Source: Candidatus Tenderia electrophaga
GTDB lineage: Bacteria; Pseudomonadota; Gammaproteobacteria; Tenderiales; Tenderiaceae
Length of the DNA stretch: 64,000 nucleotides
Reading direction: 5' to 3'
Assembly: GCA_001447805.1 (NCBI GenBank)
Contig: CP013099.1
Location: 1,302,001 to 1,366,000, forward strand
The notes below the pieces were generated by a model. It was given only the letters and a program-made list of their open reading frames with translations. It was not told the DNA's origin and did not search any database. The stretch's first letter is position 1, and each line of letters opens with the position of its first letter. Below are positions 1 through 7,932 of this stretch, piece by piece. The position numbers and the translations under genes were made by a program.

Positions 1-204
1 CGCGGGGGTGTGGCCGACCACTTGCTTACGTTTGCGCCCCAGCAATTGCAACAGGCGTTGATTGCAGTCTACGAAGCGACCATTCTGCAATAACATGATG
101 CCGTCGTTAGAGTGCAGGTACAGCGCGCGATAAAACGAATCTTCCAATTTTATCGGTCCGCTCTGAACAGTTTGTGTCCCCCCCGAATTTTTTGTAGAAC
201 CCAT
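1..204 (-). CDS. PAS-domain protein, N-terminal part (runs off the left edge)
   Basis: Only the first 68 codons are inside the window; the gene continues past position 1. The ATG at 202-204 has a purine-rich stretch (CGGGAATAAAG) just upstream as a plausible ribosome site. After about 24 polar residues the protein enters a stretch with the look of a PAS fold: an N-terminal helix (FYRALYLHSNDGI), the strand IMLLQNGRFVDCN, and the helix QRLLQLLGRKRKQVVGHTP. This pattern (NDGI, then NGRFVDCN, then LLG) is typical of sensory PAS domains in diguanylate cyclases, phosphodiesterases and histidine kinases, so the missing C-terminus probably carries a signalling output domain. Which one cannot be said. 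The next gene upstream on the same strand is the hybrid kinase, which suggests a signalling neighbourhood. Confidence 0.75.
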   Translation of the reverse strand, partial: MGSTKNSGGTQTVQSGPIKLEDSFYRALYLHSNDGIMLLQNGRFVDCNQRLLQLLGRKRKQVVGHTPA

Positions 205-436
205 AGCTTTATTCCCGCAGCGCTATTCTTTAACTGTAATGAGCACTCTGTTTGCATCTTTTTGGCGCGCGCTGATTCAGGATCACGATATCCTAATAAT
301 TCCACTATAGTCCAAAAATACTGAGTAAACTTCTCCGGTTTATAGGGGCATGGATAGGCGCGGCCGGCAACGCCGCCAGGCGGGCGAGGGGGTGGGCCAA
401 TGATCTGTTGGCGTCGGATTCGGCGTGGGCTGGGGC

Positions 437-3400
437 CTACTGCTGCGCGGCGGGATGGATATGGCTGCGAATGGCGTCGAGCAGCTGGCGCGGCGACACC
501 TTGGACTTGGTCAGCACCGCGTCTACCCGCTGGGTGTCCTCGCTTGTTACATCGTAGCCGGACAGGATAACTATCCGGGCACCCGGAAGTTGTCGGCGTA
601 TTTCCGGTAACAGGTCCCAGCCGGAGCCGTCCGGCAGGACCAGATCGAGGATGACCACATCGAAGCGATCCAAGGCCAGTCGTGTGCGGGCCTGCGCCAG
701 TGTCGCCGCCCGGGCGAACTCGAACTCGGGGCCCGCCATGCTGCGCACCACTTGCAGCAGGTTGGTGTCGTCCTCGACGTGCAGCAGCCGCGGACGTTGA
801 CTGCTCGGTGCGACCAGTCCGGCCAAAATTGTCAGTAAGTGGCTTTCGTCGATGGGCTTGGCCAGCCAGGAGAGATTGGTGAAGTCACCGTTGATCGCCA
901 GGCGGCCGTCTTCCATCTTGGCCGATATCACCACGACGGGCAGTTCCGCGGTGTCCGCGTGTTGGCGCAGGCGGCGAATGATTTCCAGGCCGCTGATATC
1001 CGGCAACAGCAAATCCAGGGTGACGGCGGCGTAGCGCTGATTTTTCAGCGCCGCCAGTGCCTCCTTGCCGCTACCTGCAATATCCACCTTGTAGCCGGCG
1101 CGACTCAGTATCAGGCCCAGCATGCGGGCCACATCGGCTTCGTCTTCCACCACCAGAATGCGTGCCGCGTCCAGCGCCTGGGGGGTGTGTGCTTCGAAGA
1201 GGGAGGCGGCCGCGTTCTCGTCCCACAGCGGCAGCTCAAAAAAGAACGTCGCGCCGCGGCCTGGGGTCGAATCAAAGCCGATCCTGCCGCCCATGCGTTC
1301 CACCAGTTCCTTGGTAATGGCCAGGCCCAAACCGGTCCCGCCTTTTTGGCGTGTATCCGAGGAATCCGCCTGAACGAACTTCTCAAAGATGCGATCACGA
1401 AACGCCTCAGGCACACCGGGGCCGTGGTCGCTCACCGTGACGCGGACCGACTTGCCGCACCGTTCCATGGCGATCTCCACCGTGTCTTGCGGGGGTGAAT
1501 ATTTGATGGCGTTGGAGAGCAGGTTGGACATTACCTGCATGAAACGTTGGCCGTCCACGCTCACCTGTACGTCGTCTTGGCTGCTTGTCAAAGTGAGTTT
1601 GACCTGATGTTCCGCACCGTAGCCGCGGTTCGCTTCAAGGGCTTGATCGATCAACGGCATCAGTGTCTGCACTTGCATGTCAAACGGCATTTTGCCGGCC
1701 GCCAGTTTCTCAATGTCGAGCAGGTCATTGATAAGGTGGGTCAGGCGCTCGCCGTTTTTGCGGGCGATATCGACCATGTGCTGCGCTTGGGCGGGAAGTT
1801 CACCGAAGGCGCCGCCCGATACCAGACCCAGCGCCCCACCGATGGCGGTCAGCGGCGTGCGCAGTTCGTGGCTGACGGTGGAGACGAACTCGCTCTTCAT
1901 GCGTTCCGCCCGCTTGCGCTCGGTAATGTCGCGCACCATGCCGACATACATGGGCCGCTCCTGACGCGTGATTTCGGAGACGGCCAGCTCCATGGGAAAC
2001 AGGCTGCCGTCTTTGCGTTGGCCTTCCACTTCGCGGCCGATGCCGATGATGCGCGCCATGCCGGTGGCCTGGTAGTCGCGCAGGTAGCTGTCATGGGCGT
2101 CGCGATGGGGCGCGGGCATGAGCATCTTGATGTTGCGGCCGAGGACTTCGGCGGCCAAGTAGCCGAAAATGCGCTCCGCCGCCGGGTTGAAGGAGTCGAC
2201 CATGCCGTCCTGGTTGATGGTGATAATGCCGTCCACCATGTTGTCGAGCACGGCCTGGGTCTGCTCGGCCTGATCACGCAAGGCGGTTTCCGCCTGCTTG
2301 CGCTGCGTGATGTCGGCATGGGTGCCGGACATGAGCAGTGGTTTGCCGTCCTCGGTCCAGCTCACCACACGGCCGCGATCGTGCACCCAAATCCAGTGGC
2401 CGTCTTTATGGCGCATGCGGCACTGCACGTCGTAATAATCCAGTTCGCCGGCGAAATGCGCTTGCAGCGCGGCGTTGGATTTTTCCAGATCGTCAGGATG
2501 GGCAAGGTCCATCCAGGTCTGAATGCTGATCGGTTCCAGCTCGGCCAGGGAACAGCCGACCATCTCGGCCCAGCGTTCGTTAAACACGGTGGTGCCGGTC
2601 TGCACGTTCCACTCCCAGGTGCCGATGTTGGTGCCTTCGATAATGGCGCGCAGGCGTTGTTCGCCGTCTTGATGTTGTTGTTGCACCCGCGCCGCGACGG
2701 TCAGTTGTCCAAGCGTGGCCAACAGCGGCTGCAGAAAGTCGAGTAGCTGCTGGTCATAGCCCTCGGGCCGATTGGCAATGCCCAACATAGCCACCAGTTC
2801 ACCGCCGTGATGCACCGGTACGCCGAGAAAGGCATTGAGCGGGGGGTGTCCCTCGGGCAGGCCGCCGCGGCGTGGGTCATGCGCCGGATCATTGGCGATA
2901 ACCGGCTCGCCGCTGCTGAGGGCAGCGCCGAACAGGGAATTGAGATTGAAAAACTCCGCGTCCTGCGGGGCGTTGTTCTGGTAAAACGCGCGGGTGTCAT
3001 CGTCCCAGGTGATATTGGAAATGGCGTAGGTCTTGAGGTAAGGATCGCCCGCGGCCGTGTAGCGCACCTCGCCGAGAAATCCGTAGTCACTCTCGGTCAG
3101 ATTCAAAATATCCGAGAGTAAGCCGTCGAAGGCGCGGTGGCGATCTGTCTCACGGATAAACTGCAACTGGGCACGGGCGAGGATTTCAAGCTGCTGGGCC
3201 TGCTTGAGCAGCTGCCGCTCGTGTTCCACTTGAATCCGATTGATTTGCTCTTCTGCGCAATCGGCGAGATCGCGCAAGGCGCGCAACTCCCGGGTCGACA
3301 ATTGGCGTGGCTTATCGTCGATGATGCAGAGGGTGCCGATGCGCAAGCCGCGCGATGTCTTAAGCGGCGCGCCGGCATAGAAACGGATATGCGGTGGCCC

Positions 3401-3715
3401 GGTGACTAACGGATTGTCGGCGAAACGCGGATCAAGACGGGCGTCGGCGACGTGAAAGATATCCGCCCCCAAGATGGCATGGCCGCAAAACGACACATCC
3501 CGTCCCGTTTCGGAGGCCTGCAGACCCTGACAAGACTTGAACCATTGGCGCTTGGCGTCGACCAGGGAAATCAGCGCGAAAGGTACGCCGAACATATGTT
3601 GCGCCAGGCGCGTAATGCGGTCGAAACGTTCCTCAGGCGGCGTGTCGAGCAGGCCGCGTTCCTGCAGCGCCTGCAGTCGTTGAATCTCGTTTTGCGGCAG
3701 TGAAGGGGCTTGCAT
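437..3715 (-). CDS. Hybrid sensor histidine kinase, GAF-GAF-PAS-PAS-HisKA-HATPase-REC-REC
   Basis: A 1092-residue cytoplasmic-looking sensor with no evident membrane segment. Rough domain order from the ATG: GAF (30-165), second GAF (195-345), PAS with PAC (355-480), second PAS (490-610), HisKA with the phospho-acceptor His near residue 616 in SHELRTP, HATPase with N box (NLLSNAIKY), DHGPGVP and GGTGLGLAI, then two receiver domains. The first receiver has VVEDEAD, TLDLLLPD and LAKPID. The second has HVEDDTN, ILDLVLPDGSG and a conserved Lys in LTKSK, so both keep the acidic pocket, acceptor Asp and Lys. The frame is also open to a TTG at 3739 but that has no ribosome site; the ATG at 3715 has GAG about 10 bases upstream. 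No cognate output gene is adjacent, so the partner is unknown. Confidence 0.9.
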   Translation of the reverse strand: MQAPSLPQNEIQRLQALQERGLLDTPPEERFDRITRLAQHMFGVPFALISLVDAKRQWFKSCQGLQASETGRDVSFCGHAILGADIFHVADARLDPRFADNPLVTGPPHIRFYAGAPLKTSRGLRIGTLCIIDDKPRQLSTRELRALRDLADCAEEQINRIQVEHERQLLKQAQQLEILARAQLQFIRETDRHRAFDGLLSDILNLTESDYGFLGEVRYTAAGDPYLKTYAISNITWDDDTRAFYQNNAPQDAEFFNLNSLFGAALSSGEPVIANDPAHDPRRGGLPEGHPPLNAFLGVPVHHGGELVAMLGIANRPEGYDQQLLDFLQPLLATLGQLTVAARVQQQHQDGEQRLRAIIEGTNIGTWEWNVQTGTTVFNERWAEMVGCSLAELEPISIQTWMDLAHPDDLEKSNAALQAHFAGELDYYDVQCRMRHKDGHWIWVHDRGRVVSWTEDGKPLLMSGTHADITQRKQAETALRDQAEQTQAVLDNMVDGIITINQDGMVDSFNPAAERIFGYLAAEVLGRNIKMLMPAPHRDAHDSYLRDYQATGMARIIGIGREVEGQRKDGSLFPMELAVSEITRQERPMYVGMVRDITERKRAERMKSEFVSTVSHELRTPLTAIGGALGLVSGGAFGELPAQAQHMVDIARKNGERLTHLINDLLDIEKLAAGKMPFDMQVQTLMPLIDQALEANRGYGAEHQVKLTLTSSQDDVQVSVDGQRFMQVMSNLLSNAIKYSPPQDTVEIAMERCGKSVRVTVSDHGPGVPEAFRDRIFEKFVQADSSDTRQKGGTGLGLAITKELVERMGGRIGFDSTPGRGATFFFELPLWDENAAASLFEAHTPQALDAARILVVEDEADVARMLGLILSRAGYKVDIAGSGKEALAALKNQRYAAVTLDLLLPDISGLEIIRRLRQHADTAELPVVVISAKMEDGRLAINGDFTNLSWLAKPIDESHLLTILAGLVAPSSQRPRLLHVEDDTNLLQVVRSMAGPEFEFARAATLAQARTRLALDRFDVVILDLVLPDGSGWDLLPEIRRQLPGARIVILSGYDVTSEDTQRVDAVLTKSKVSPRQLLDAIRSHIHPAAQQ

Positions 3716-3749
3716 TGCGGTCAGCTCGCTTGGGCGCAATCGGGGTGGC

Positions 3750-3778
3750 AGCGTCTGCGGCGGTAAGCCACAGACGCT
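3750..3778 (-). promoter_or_regulatory. Leader hairpin upstream of the hybrid kinase
   Basis: AGCGTCTG at 3750-3757 is the exact reverse complement of CAGACGCT at 3771-3778, with further G/C pairing toward the loop. It lies 35 bases upstream of the kinase ATG, in its probable leader. No T-run follows, so it is not a clear terminator. Function unknown. The remaining DNA to 4003 shows only AT-rich direct repeats (TTGTTAAATC twice, on the minus strand near 3940-3960) that could include a promoter. Confidence 0.3.
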
Positions 3779-4003
3779 AGGCGCGGCGACAAGCGTCGAG
3801 TCGAGATGGGCGGGTAATACGAAACAGACTCGGGCACGGTGTGTATTCCCAAAGACCAGGTGTGGAGACTATGCAGGATATCGGCAAGCTTGGGTGACCG
3901 TGCAACAAAGCGGTCGCGTTTTGCGCTGAATATAAGGCAGATTTAACAAGATTTAACAATAAATGGCTGTGCTGCCGATTCCGAAAACGGGAATCGAATC
4001 GAC

Positions 4004-5173
4004 CTACCTGCCCGGCAGTTCCGTGCCGCGACTCATGATTTCGATATAGCCTGCATAGCTGAACAGGCGGTTGCGTTTCTGGGCGGTCAGCTCCTTGACG
4101 ATGCCGAGTTGCTCCAGGTGGCCGAGCGCCTTGTTGACGGTCGCCGGAGTAATGCCGGTCTTCTCCACCAGCGAGCCCGAGGTGGCGATGGGATGCTCCA
4201 TGAGCGCCCGGTGGACCTGCAGGGTGGATGGCGCCGCCCGTCCGAGGCCGCTGATCTTGTCACGGTCCTGGTTCGACAGATCGAGAAGTTGCTGGGCCGT
4301 TTCCACCGCCTGGGTGGCGGTGACAATGACCGCCTCGGTAAAGAAGCCGAGCCAGGCTTCCCAGTCGCCGGTTATGCGCACGTTATTGAGCAGCTCGTAG
4401 TAATACTGACGGTGCGTCTTGAAGTAGAGGCTCAGATAGAGCATCGGCTCCCGCAGCACCTTCTGTTCACACAACAGCAGCGCGATCAGCAGACGCCCCA
4501 GACGGCCGTTACCGTCGAGGAACGGGTGGATCGTCTCGAACTGCACATGCGCCAGCGCCGCCTTGAGCAGCACCGGCGTCGGCTCCGGCTGATCATGCAG
4601 GAAGAGCTCCAGCTGGCTCATGCACGCCAGTACCTCTTCGGCCGGAGGCGGAACAAAGGCCGCGTTGCCCGGCCGGGTGCCGCCGATCCAGTTCTGGCTG
4701 CGCCGGAACTCACCCGGGGTCTGGTTGCTGCCCCGCCCCTTGGTCAGCAGCACGCCGTGAATCTCGCGGAACATGCGCAGCGACAGCGGCAGCCCTTCCT
4801 TCAGCAGGCGCAGACCATGGTCGAGGGCGGCAACATAGTTGCTGACCTCCCGCACATCATCCAGCGGCACGCCGGGTTCCTGATCCAGCTCGAACAGCAG
4901 CAGGTCGGACAGGGACGACTGCGTTCCCTCGATCATGGAGGAGAGCACGGCTTCCTTACGGACGTACATGTAGAGGAACAGCGAGGTGTCCGGCAGCAGA
5001 GTCGAAACGCTATCCAGCCTCCCGAGCGCCAGCAGCGCCTGATCGAACTTGCTGCGCAGTTCCGGCGTCCAGTCGATGGGCGGACGCGGCGGCAGCGGCG
5101 CGGGCACGAAGGCCTGAGCCTTTTCACCCACCGTCGATAGGGTTACGTATCTGCCTTGGCGTTTTCGCTTCAT
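4004..5173 (-). CDS. Fic-family protein (probable AMP-transferase) with C-terminal winged helix
   Basis: 389 residues. The Fic catalytic signature HPFLDGNGRLGR is at residues 216-227, with the catalytic His at 216. An inhibitory motif of the form (S/T)xxxE(G/N) is present upstream as SSMIEG (78-83), which in Fic proteins of class II/III inserts a Glu to block ATP binding; enzyme activity is therefore probably autoinhibited. The C-terminal 80 residues (IATSGSLVEKTGITPATVNKALGHLEQLGIV) read as a winged helix, as in many free-standing Fic proteins. Start: ATG at 5171-5173 with AGGCAGG directly upstream. No separate antitoxin gene lies next to it. The family usually transfers AMP from ATP to a protein hydroxyl; the target here is unknown. 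Confidence 0.9.
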   Translation of the reverse strand: MKRKRQGRYVTLSTVGEKAQAFVPAPLPPRPPIDWTPELRSKFDQALLALGRLDSVSTLLPDTSLFLYMYVRKEAVLSSMIEGTQSSLSDLLLFELDQEPGVPLDDVREVSNYVAALDHGLRLLKEGLPLSLRMFREIHGVLLTKGRGSNQTPGEFRRSQNWIGGTRPGNAAFVPPPAEEVLACMSQLELFLHDQPEPTPVLLKAALAHVQFETIHPFLDGNGRLGRLLIALLLCEQKVLREPMLYLSLYFKTHRQYYYELLNNVRITGDWEAWLGFFTEAVIVTATQAVETAQQLLDLSNQDRDKISGLGRAAPSTLQVHRALMEHPIATSGSLVEKTGITPATVNKALGHLEQLGIVKELTAQKRNRLFSYAGYIEIMSRGTELPGR

Positions 5174-5190
5174 CCTGCCTGCCTCGAACC

Positions 5191-5242
5191 TAAAATAAGA
5201 CGTGTCTTTATTTTATCTTTACTGAATATCCTAAAATAAAGA
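5191..5242 (-). promoter_or_regulatory. Operator-like repeats upstream of the first Fic gene
   Basis: The motif TAAAATAA(A)GA occurs three times within 52 bases: as the two arms of a near-palindrome at 5191-5215 and once more at 5232-5242. The sites sit 18 to 70 bases upstream of the Fic start codon, where a promoter would be expected. Because the Fic protein ends in a winged helix, self-repression is an attractive but untested reading. Confidence 0.4.
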
Positions 5243-5571
5243 GCCGGAAAGGATAAATCAAGCGGATTCCCCGATTGGCCGTTTCGATTTCCTCAGACGG
5301 GCGCTCGACGCTGCAACGCCTCTGCTAAAGCGAAAAACGTAACGACCGCGGCTCCGATTTTTCGGTTGCCGGAAAGTTCCTGTTATCGAAGGGTTTCGTC
5401 ATCTTGCATAACCGCTTCCCGCCAACCCGGCCAGAGAAACGAATTTCTCCCCTGATTTCCCGGGCGAGGGTGACGGGTTCGCAGTAACACCGGATACCAG
5501 GCGTCGAGCCGCAACACCTTCGAATCCGGTTTTCGGACGCCGGTTCGGTTGCCAACGTGGAATTGAATTGG
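5243..5571. other. Intergenic stretch without a supported gene
   Basis: About 330 bases between the first Fic gene and the end of the antiporter gene. A 76-codon minus-strand frame (5325-5555) has no recognisable motif, no convincing ribosome site and an Arg/Cys-rich composition, so I do not call it. I see no clear hairpin with a T-run. Confidence 0.5.
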
Positions 5572-6549
5572 CTATGCCTGCCCGCCGAAAACCGTGCTGA
5601 TCAGGTAGGCCGTGTAGCCCACGTAACAGGCCAGCAGCACCGCGCCCTCGATGCGGTTGATACGTCCCGGTCCCCGGAACCCGTAGCCGATGACGAACAG
5701 CGACAGCGTCAGTGCGGCCATCACCAGCATGTCCCGATTGAAGACCTCCGGCCCAACGGCCAGCGGATGAATCGTACCGGCGATCCCCACCACCGCCAGC
5801 GTGTTGAACAGGTTGGAGCCCAGGATATTGCCGAGAGCGATGTCATGCTCTCCTTTGCGAGCGGCAATCACCGACGAGGCCAATTCCGGCAGCGAGGTAC
5901 CCACCGCGACGACGGTCAGGCCGATGATCAGGTCGCTGACTCCGAACCCATGAGCGATCTCCACGGCGCCCCAGACCAGGATGCAGGAGCTCACAATGAG
6001 CAGCACCAACCCCACCACCAGCCAGAAGACCGCCCGGCGGATGGGTATGGCGCGGACGTCCATTTCCTGCTGCATCTCGCTTCCCAGCGCATCCTCTTTC
6101 TTGCGCAGCCCCTGCCAGATGGTCCAGGTCATCAGCCCGCCGAAAACAGCCAGCAGCACGACGGCATCAAGCCGGGTGATCTCACCATCCCAGAGTTGCC
6201 ATGCCGCCAGCGCAGTCACCGCCGCGAGGATAGGCAGCTCCTTGCGCAGCACCTGCGAATGGACGGCGATGGGGCTGATCAAGGCCGTCACCCCCAGGAT
6301 CAGGGCGATGTTGGTGATGTTCGAGCCGTAGGCGTTCCCCAGCGCAATGCCCGGGTTGCCCTGCGAAGCGGCCAGCGCCGACACCACCATCTCCGGCGCG
6401 GAGGTGCCGAACCCGACAATCACCATGCCGATCAGCAGCGGCGGCATACCGAAATGGCGGGCGGTGGAGGCTGATCCCTCCACAAAACGGTCGGCGCTCC
6501 AGACGAGGAGCGCCAAGCCAAAAATTACAGCGACAAAGGCAAGGGTCAT
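5572..6549 (-). CDS. yrbG: Calcium/sodium antiporter of the CaCA family (YrbG-like)
   Basis: 325 residues, almost wholly hydrophobic, with about ten membrane segments. The two inverted alpha repeats of the Ca2+/cation antiporter family are visible: VGFGTSAPEMVVSAL with GNAYGSNITNIALILG in the first half, and VAVGTSLPELASSVI with GNILGSNLFNTLAVVG in the second. The paired Glu residues in these repeats form the ion-binding site in the family. It would exchange Na+ (or H+) for Ca2+ across the inner membrane. I place the start at ATG 6547-6549 (GGAA upstream) rather than at the in-frame start 33 bases earlier, which would add a non-hydrophobic tail. It lies between two Fic genes on the same strand; no functional tie is evident. 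Confidence 0.9.
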   Translation of the reverse strand: MTLAFVAVIFGLALLVWSADRFVEGSASTARHFGMPPLLIGMVIVGFGTSAPEMVVSALAASQGNPGIALGNAYGSNITNIALILGVTALISPIAVHSQVLRKELPILAAVTALAAWQLWDGEITRLDAVVLLAVFGGLMTWTIWQGLRKKEDALGSEMQQEMDVRAIPIRRAVFWLVVGLVLLIVSSCILVWGAVEIAHGFGVSDLIIGLTVVAVGTSLPELASSVIAARKGEHDIALGNILGSNLFNTLAVVGIAGTIHPLAVGPEVFNRDMLVMAALTLSLFVIGYGFRGPGRINRIEGAVLLACYVGYTAYLISTVFGGQA

Positions 6550-6696
6550 ACAGTTCCAGTTCTCATATACAGTCCGGATCATCCGGATTGCCTAAATTTC
6601 ACCCAATGTGGGGTGTGAACCTACTTGGTCGGTACTTGATCGCTGCGTCAGTTATGCCGCAAGCTGTGTCGCGAGTTTGTCGCAAGTATGCCTCTA

Positions 6697-7713
6697 TTAC
6701 TCGTCGGCATGATATTGCAGCCAACGATGGCCTTTATCGGTCAACCGATAGCGCTGAGTCGGGCTGCGCGGGGAATCGGGTTGTGTGCGTTCGATCCATT
6801 CGTCTTCCATGGCCGGATTGAGGTAGTTGTTCCGGAACGTGGGACGGTGTGACAAACCCAAAGCCTGCATCAAATCGTTGCTGCCCAGTTCGCCGTTCCC
6901 AATCGCCTGAATCAATGCCGCTACTTGGTCGGTTACTTGGTCGCCTACATGGTCGGTCGACACAGCTTCGCGCACGGCATCACGCAACGCACCCAGCATG
7001 AACTCGACAAAAGGAGTGGCATCCGCTTGGCTGTCGGCCGCCGCAAGTACCCGGTAATAATCCTCCTGACGATCACGGATCACTGTCTCCACCGGCAGGT
7101 AAGCCAGCAGCGGCTTCCAGTTTCGGAGAATCAGGGTTTGCCACAACCGACCCATGCGGCCGTTGCCGTCGGCAAAGGGGTGGATGAATTCGAACTCGTA
7201 GTGAAAAATGCAACTGGCCACCAAGGGATGCTCGCGGGTAGTTGCAAGCCAATCCAGCAGATCCGCCATCAGCTTGGGCACGCGTTCAGCGGGGGGAGCC
7301 ATGTGAACCAGTTGTTCTCTCCGGAAGATGCCGACCCCGCCGGATCGATATCGACCCGTTTCATCCACCAGCCCGCGCATTAACAACTCGTGCGCCGCCA
7401 GCAAATCATCCTCGACACTGGCGTCCCAGTGCTCCATGGCCTCGTAGGTCGCAAAGGCGTTTCGCACCTCCTGAATCTCGCGGGGGTGTCCCAACACCCG
7501 TTTGCCCTCAATCACGGCGGTCACCTGTTCAAGGGTGAGCGTGTTGTTCTCGATGGCCAGCGACGCCTGGATGGTACGGATGCGGTTCTCCCGGCGCAGG
7601 CGCGGAGTCAGGTTCTGTTCGGCCAGCACGGTGTAGCGGCCGATGGTTTCGCCAATCTCTGCGACCAGATTCACTATCGCCGGGGTGATGGTGTAGGGTG
7701 GCTGATATTTCAT
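6697..7713 (-). CDS. Second Fic-family protein with C-terminal HTH
   Basis: 338 residues from the ATG at 7711-7713, which has GAGGGA seven bases upstream; an upstream in-frame start at 7749 lacks a site. The catalytic signature HPFADGNGRMGR is at residues 178-189. The inhibitory motif SLAIEN (51-56) fits (S/T)xxxE(G/N), so this enzyme too looks autoinhibited. The last 80 residues (GSNDLMQALGLSHRPTFRNNYL, then YRLTDKGHRW) look like a winged helix. It differs clearly in sequence from the Fic at 4004-5173, so the two are not a recent duplication. It follows hsdR by 220 bases on the same strand and could belong to the defence unit; Fic genes are common riders in restriction-modification loci. Confidence 0.9.
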   Translation of the reverse strand: MKYQPPYTITPAIVNLVAEIGETIGRYTVLAEQNLTPRLRRENRIRTIQASLAIENNTLTLEQVTAVIEGKRVLGHPREIQEVRNAFATYEAMEHWDASVEDDLLAAHELLMRGLVDETGRYRSGGVGIFRREQLVHMAPPAERVPKLMADLLDWLATTREHPLVASCIFHYEFEFIHPFADGNGRMGRLWQTLILRNWKPLLAYLPVETVIRDRQEDYYRVLAAADSQADATPFVEFMLGALRDAVREAVSTDHVGDQVTDQVAALIQAIGNGELGSNDLMQALGLSHRPTFRNNYLNPAMEDEWIERTQPDSPRSPTQRYRLTDKGHRWLQYHADE

Positions 7714-7876
7714 ATTGCATCCCTCGCTGATTGAAATATCCGAAACCATGTCGTGAAGTTGTCGAAACTTTGACCCGGTTCAACACGAAGCCAAACAGAC
7801 CGAGCCCACTCGATGCGGGTGATTGCGGAGGTCTGCCGCCTGGCACTGGTGAACTCGGGCTGAAATATGGGCTTCC

Positions 7877-7932
7877 TCAATAGTTCTTGTAAAACGCTTC
7901 GGCGTTGAACTTGACGAACTCCTCATCCCTTC
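7877..7932 (-). other. Open tail in a shifted frame just after hsdR
   Basis: Directly after the hsdR stop codon, a different reading frame stays open for about 18 codons (RRDEEFVKFNAEAFYKNY) and then stops at 7877-7879. The residues look protein-like. It could be the former HsdR C-terminus lost by a frameshift, or chance. The rest of 7714-7876 holds no gene I can support. Confidence 0.2.

Noticed and set aside
3980-4003. Sequence resembling a tRNA T-arm just after the first Fic gene
   Set aside because: A GATTCGATTCCCG-like stretch on the minus strand suggested a tRNA-derived attachment site, but no acceptor stem or other arm can be paired around it.
5325-5555. 76-codon minus-strand frame between the Fic gene and the antiporter
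   Set aside because: No ribosome site, no known motif, and an Arg/Cys composition typical of a chance frame in GC-rich DNA.
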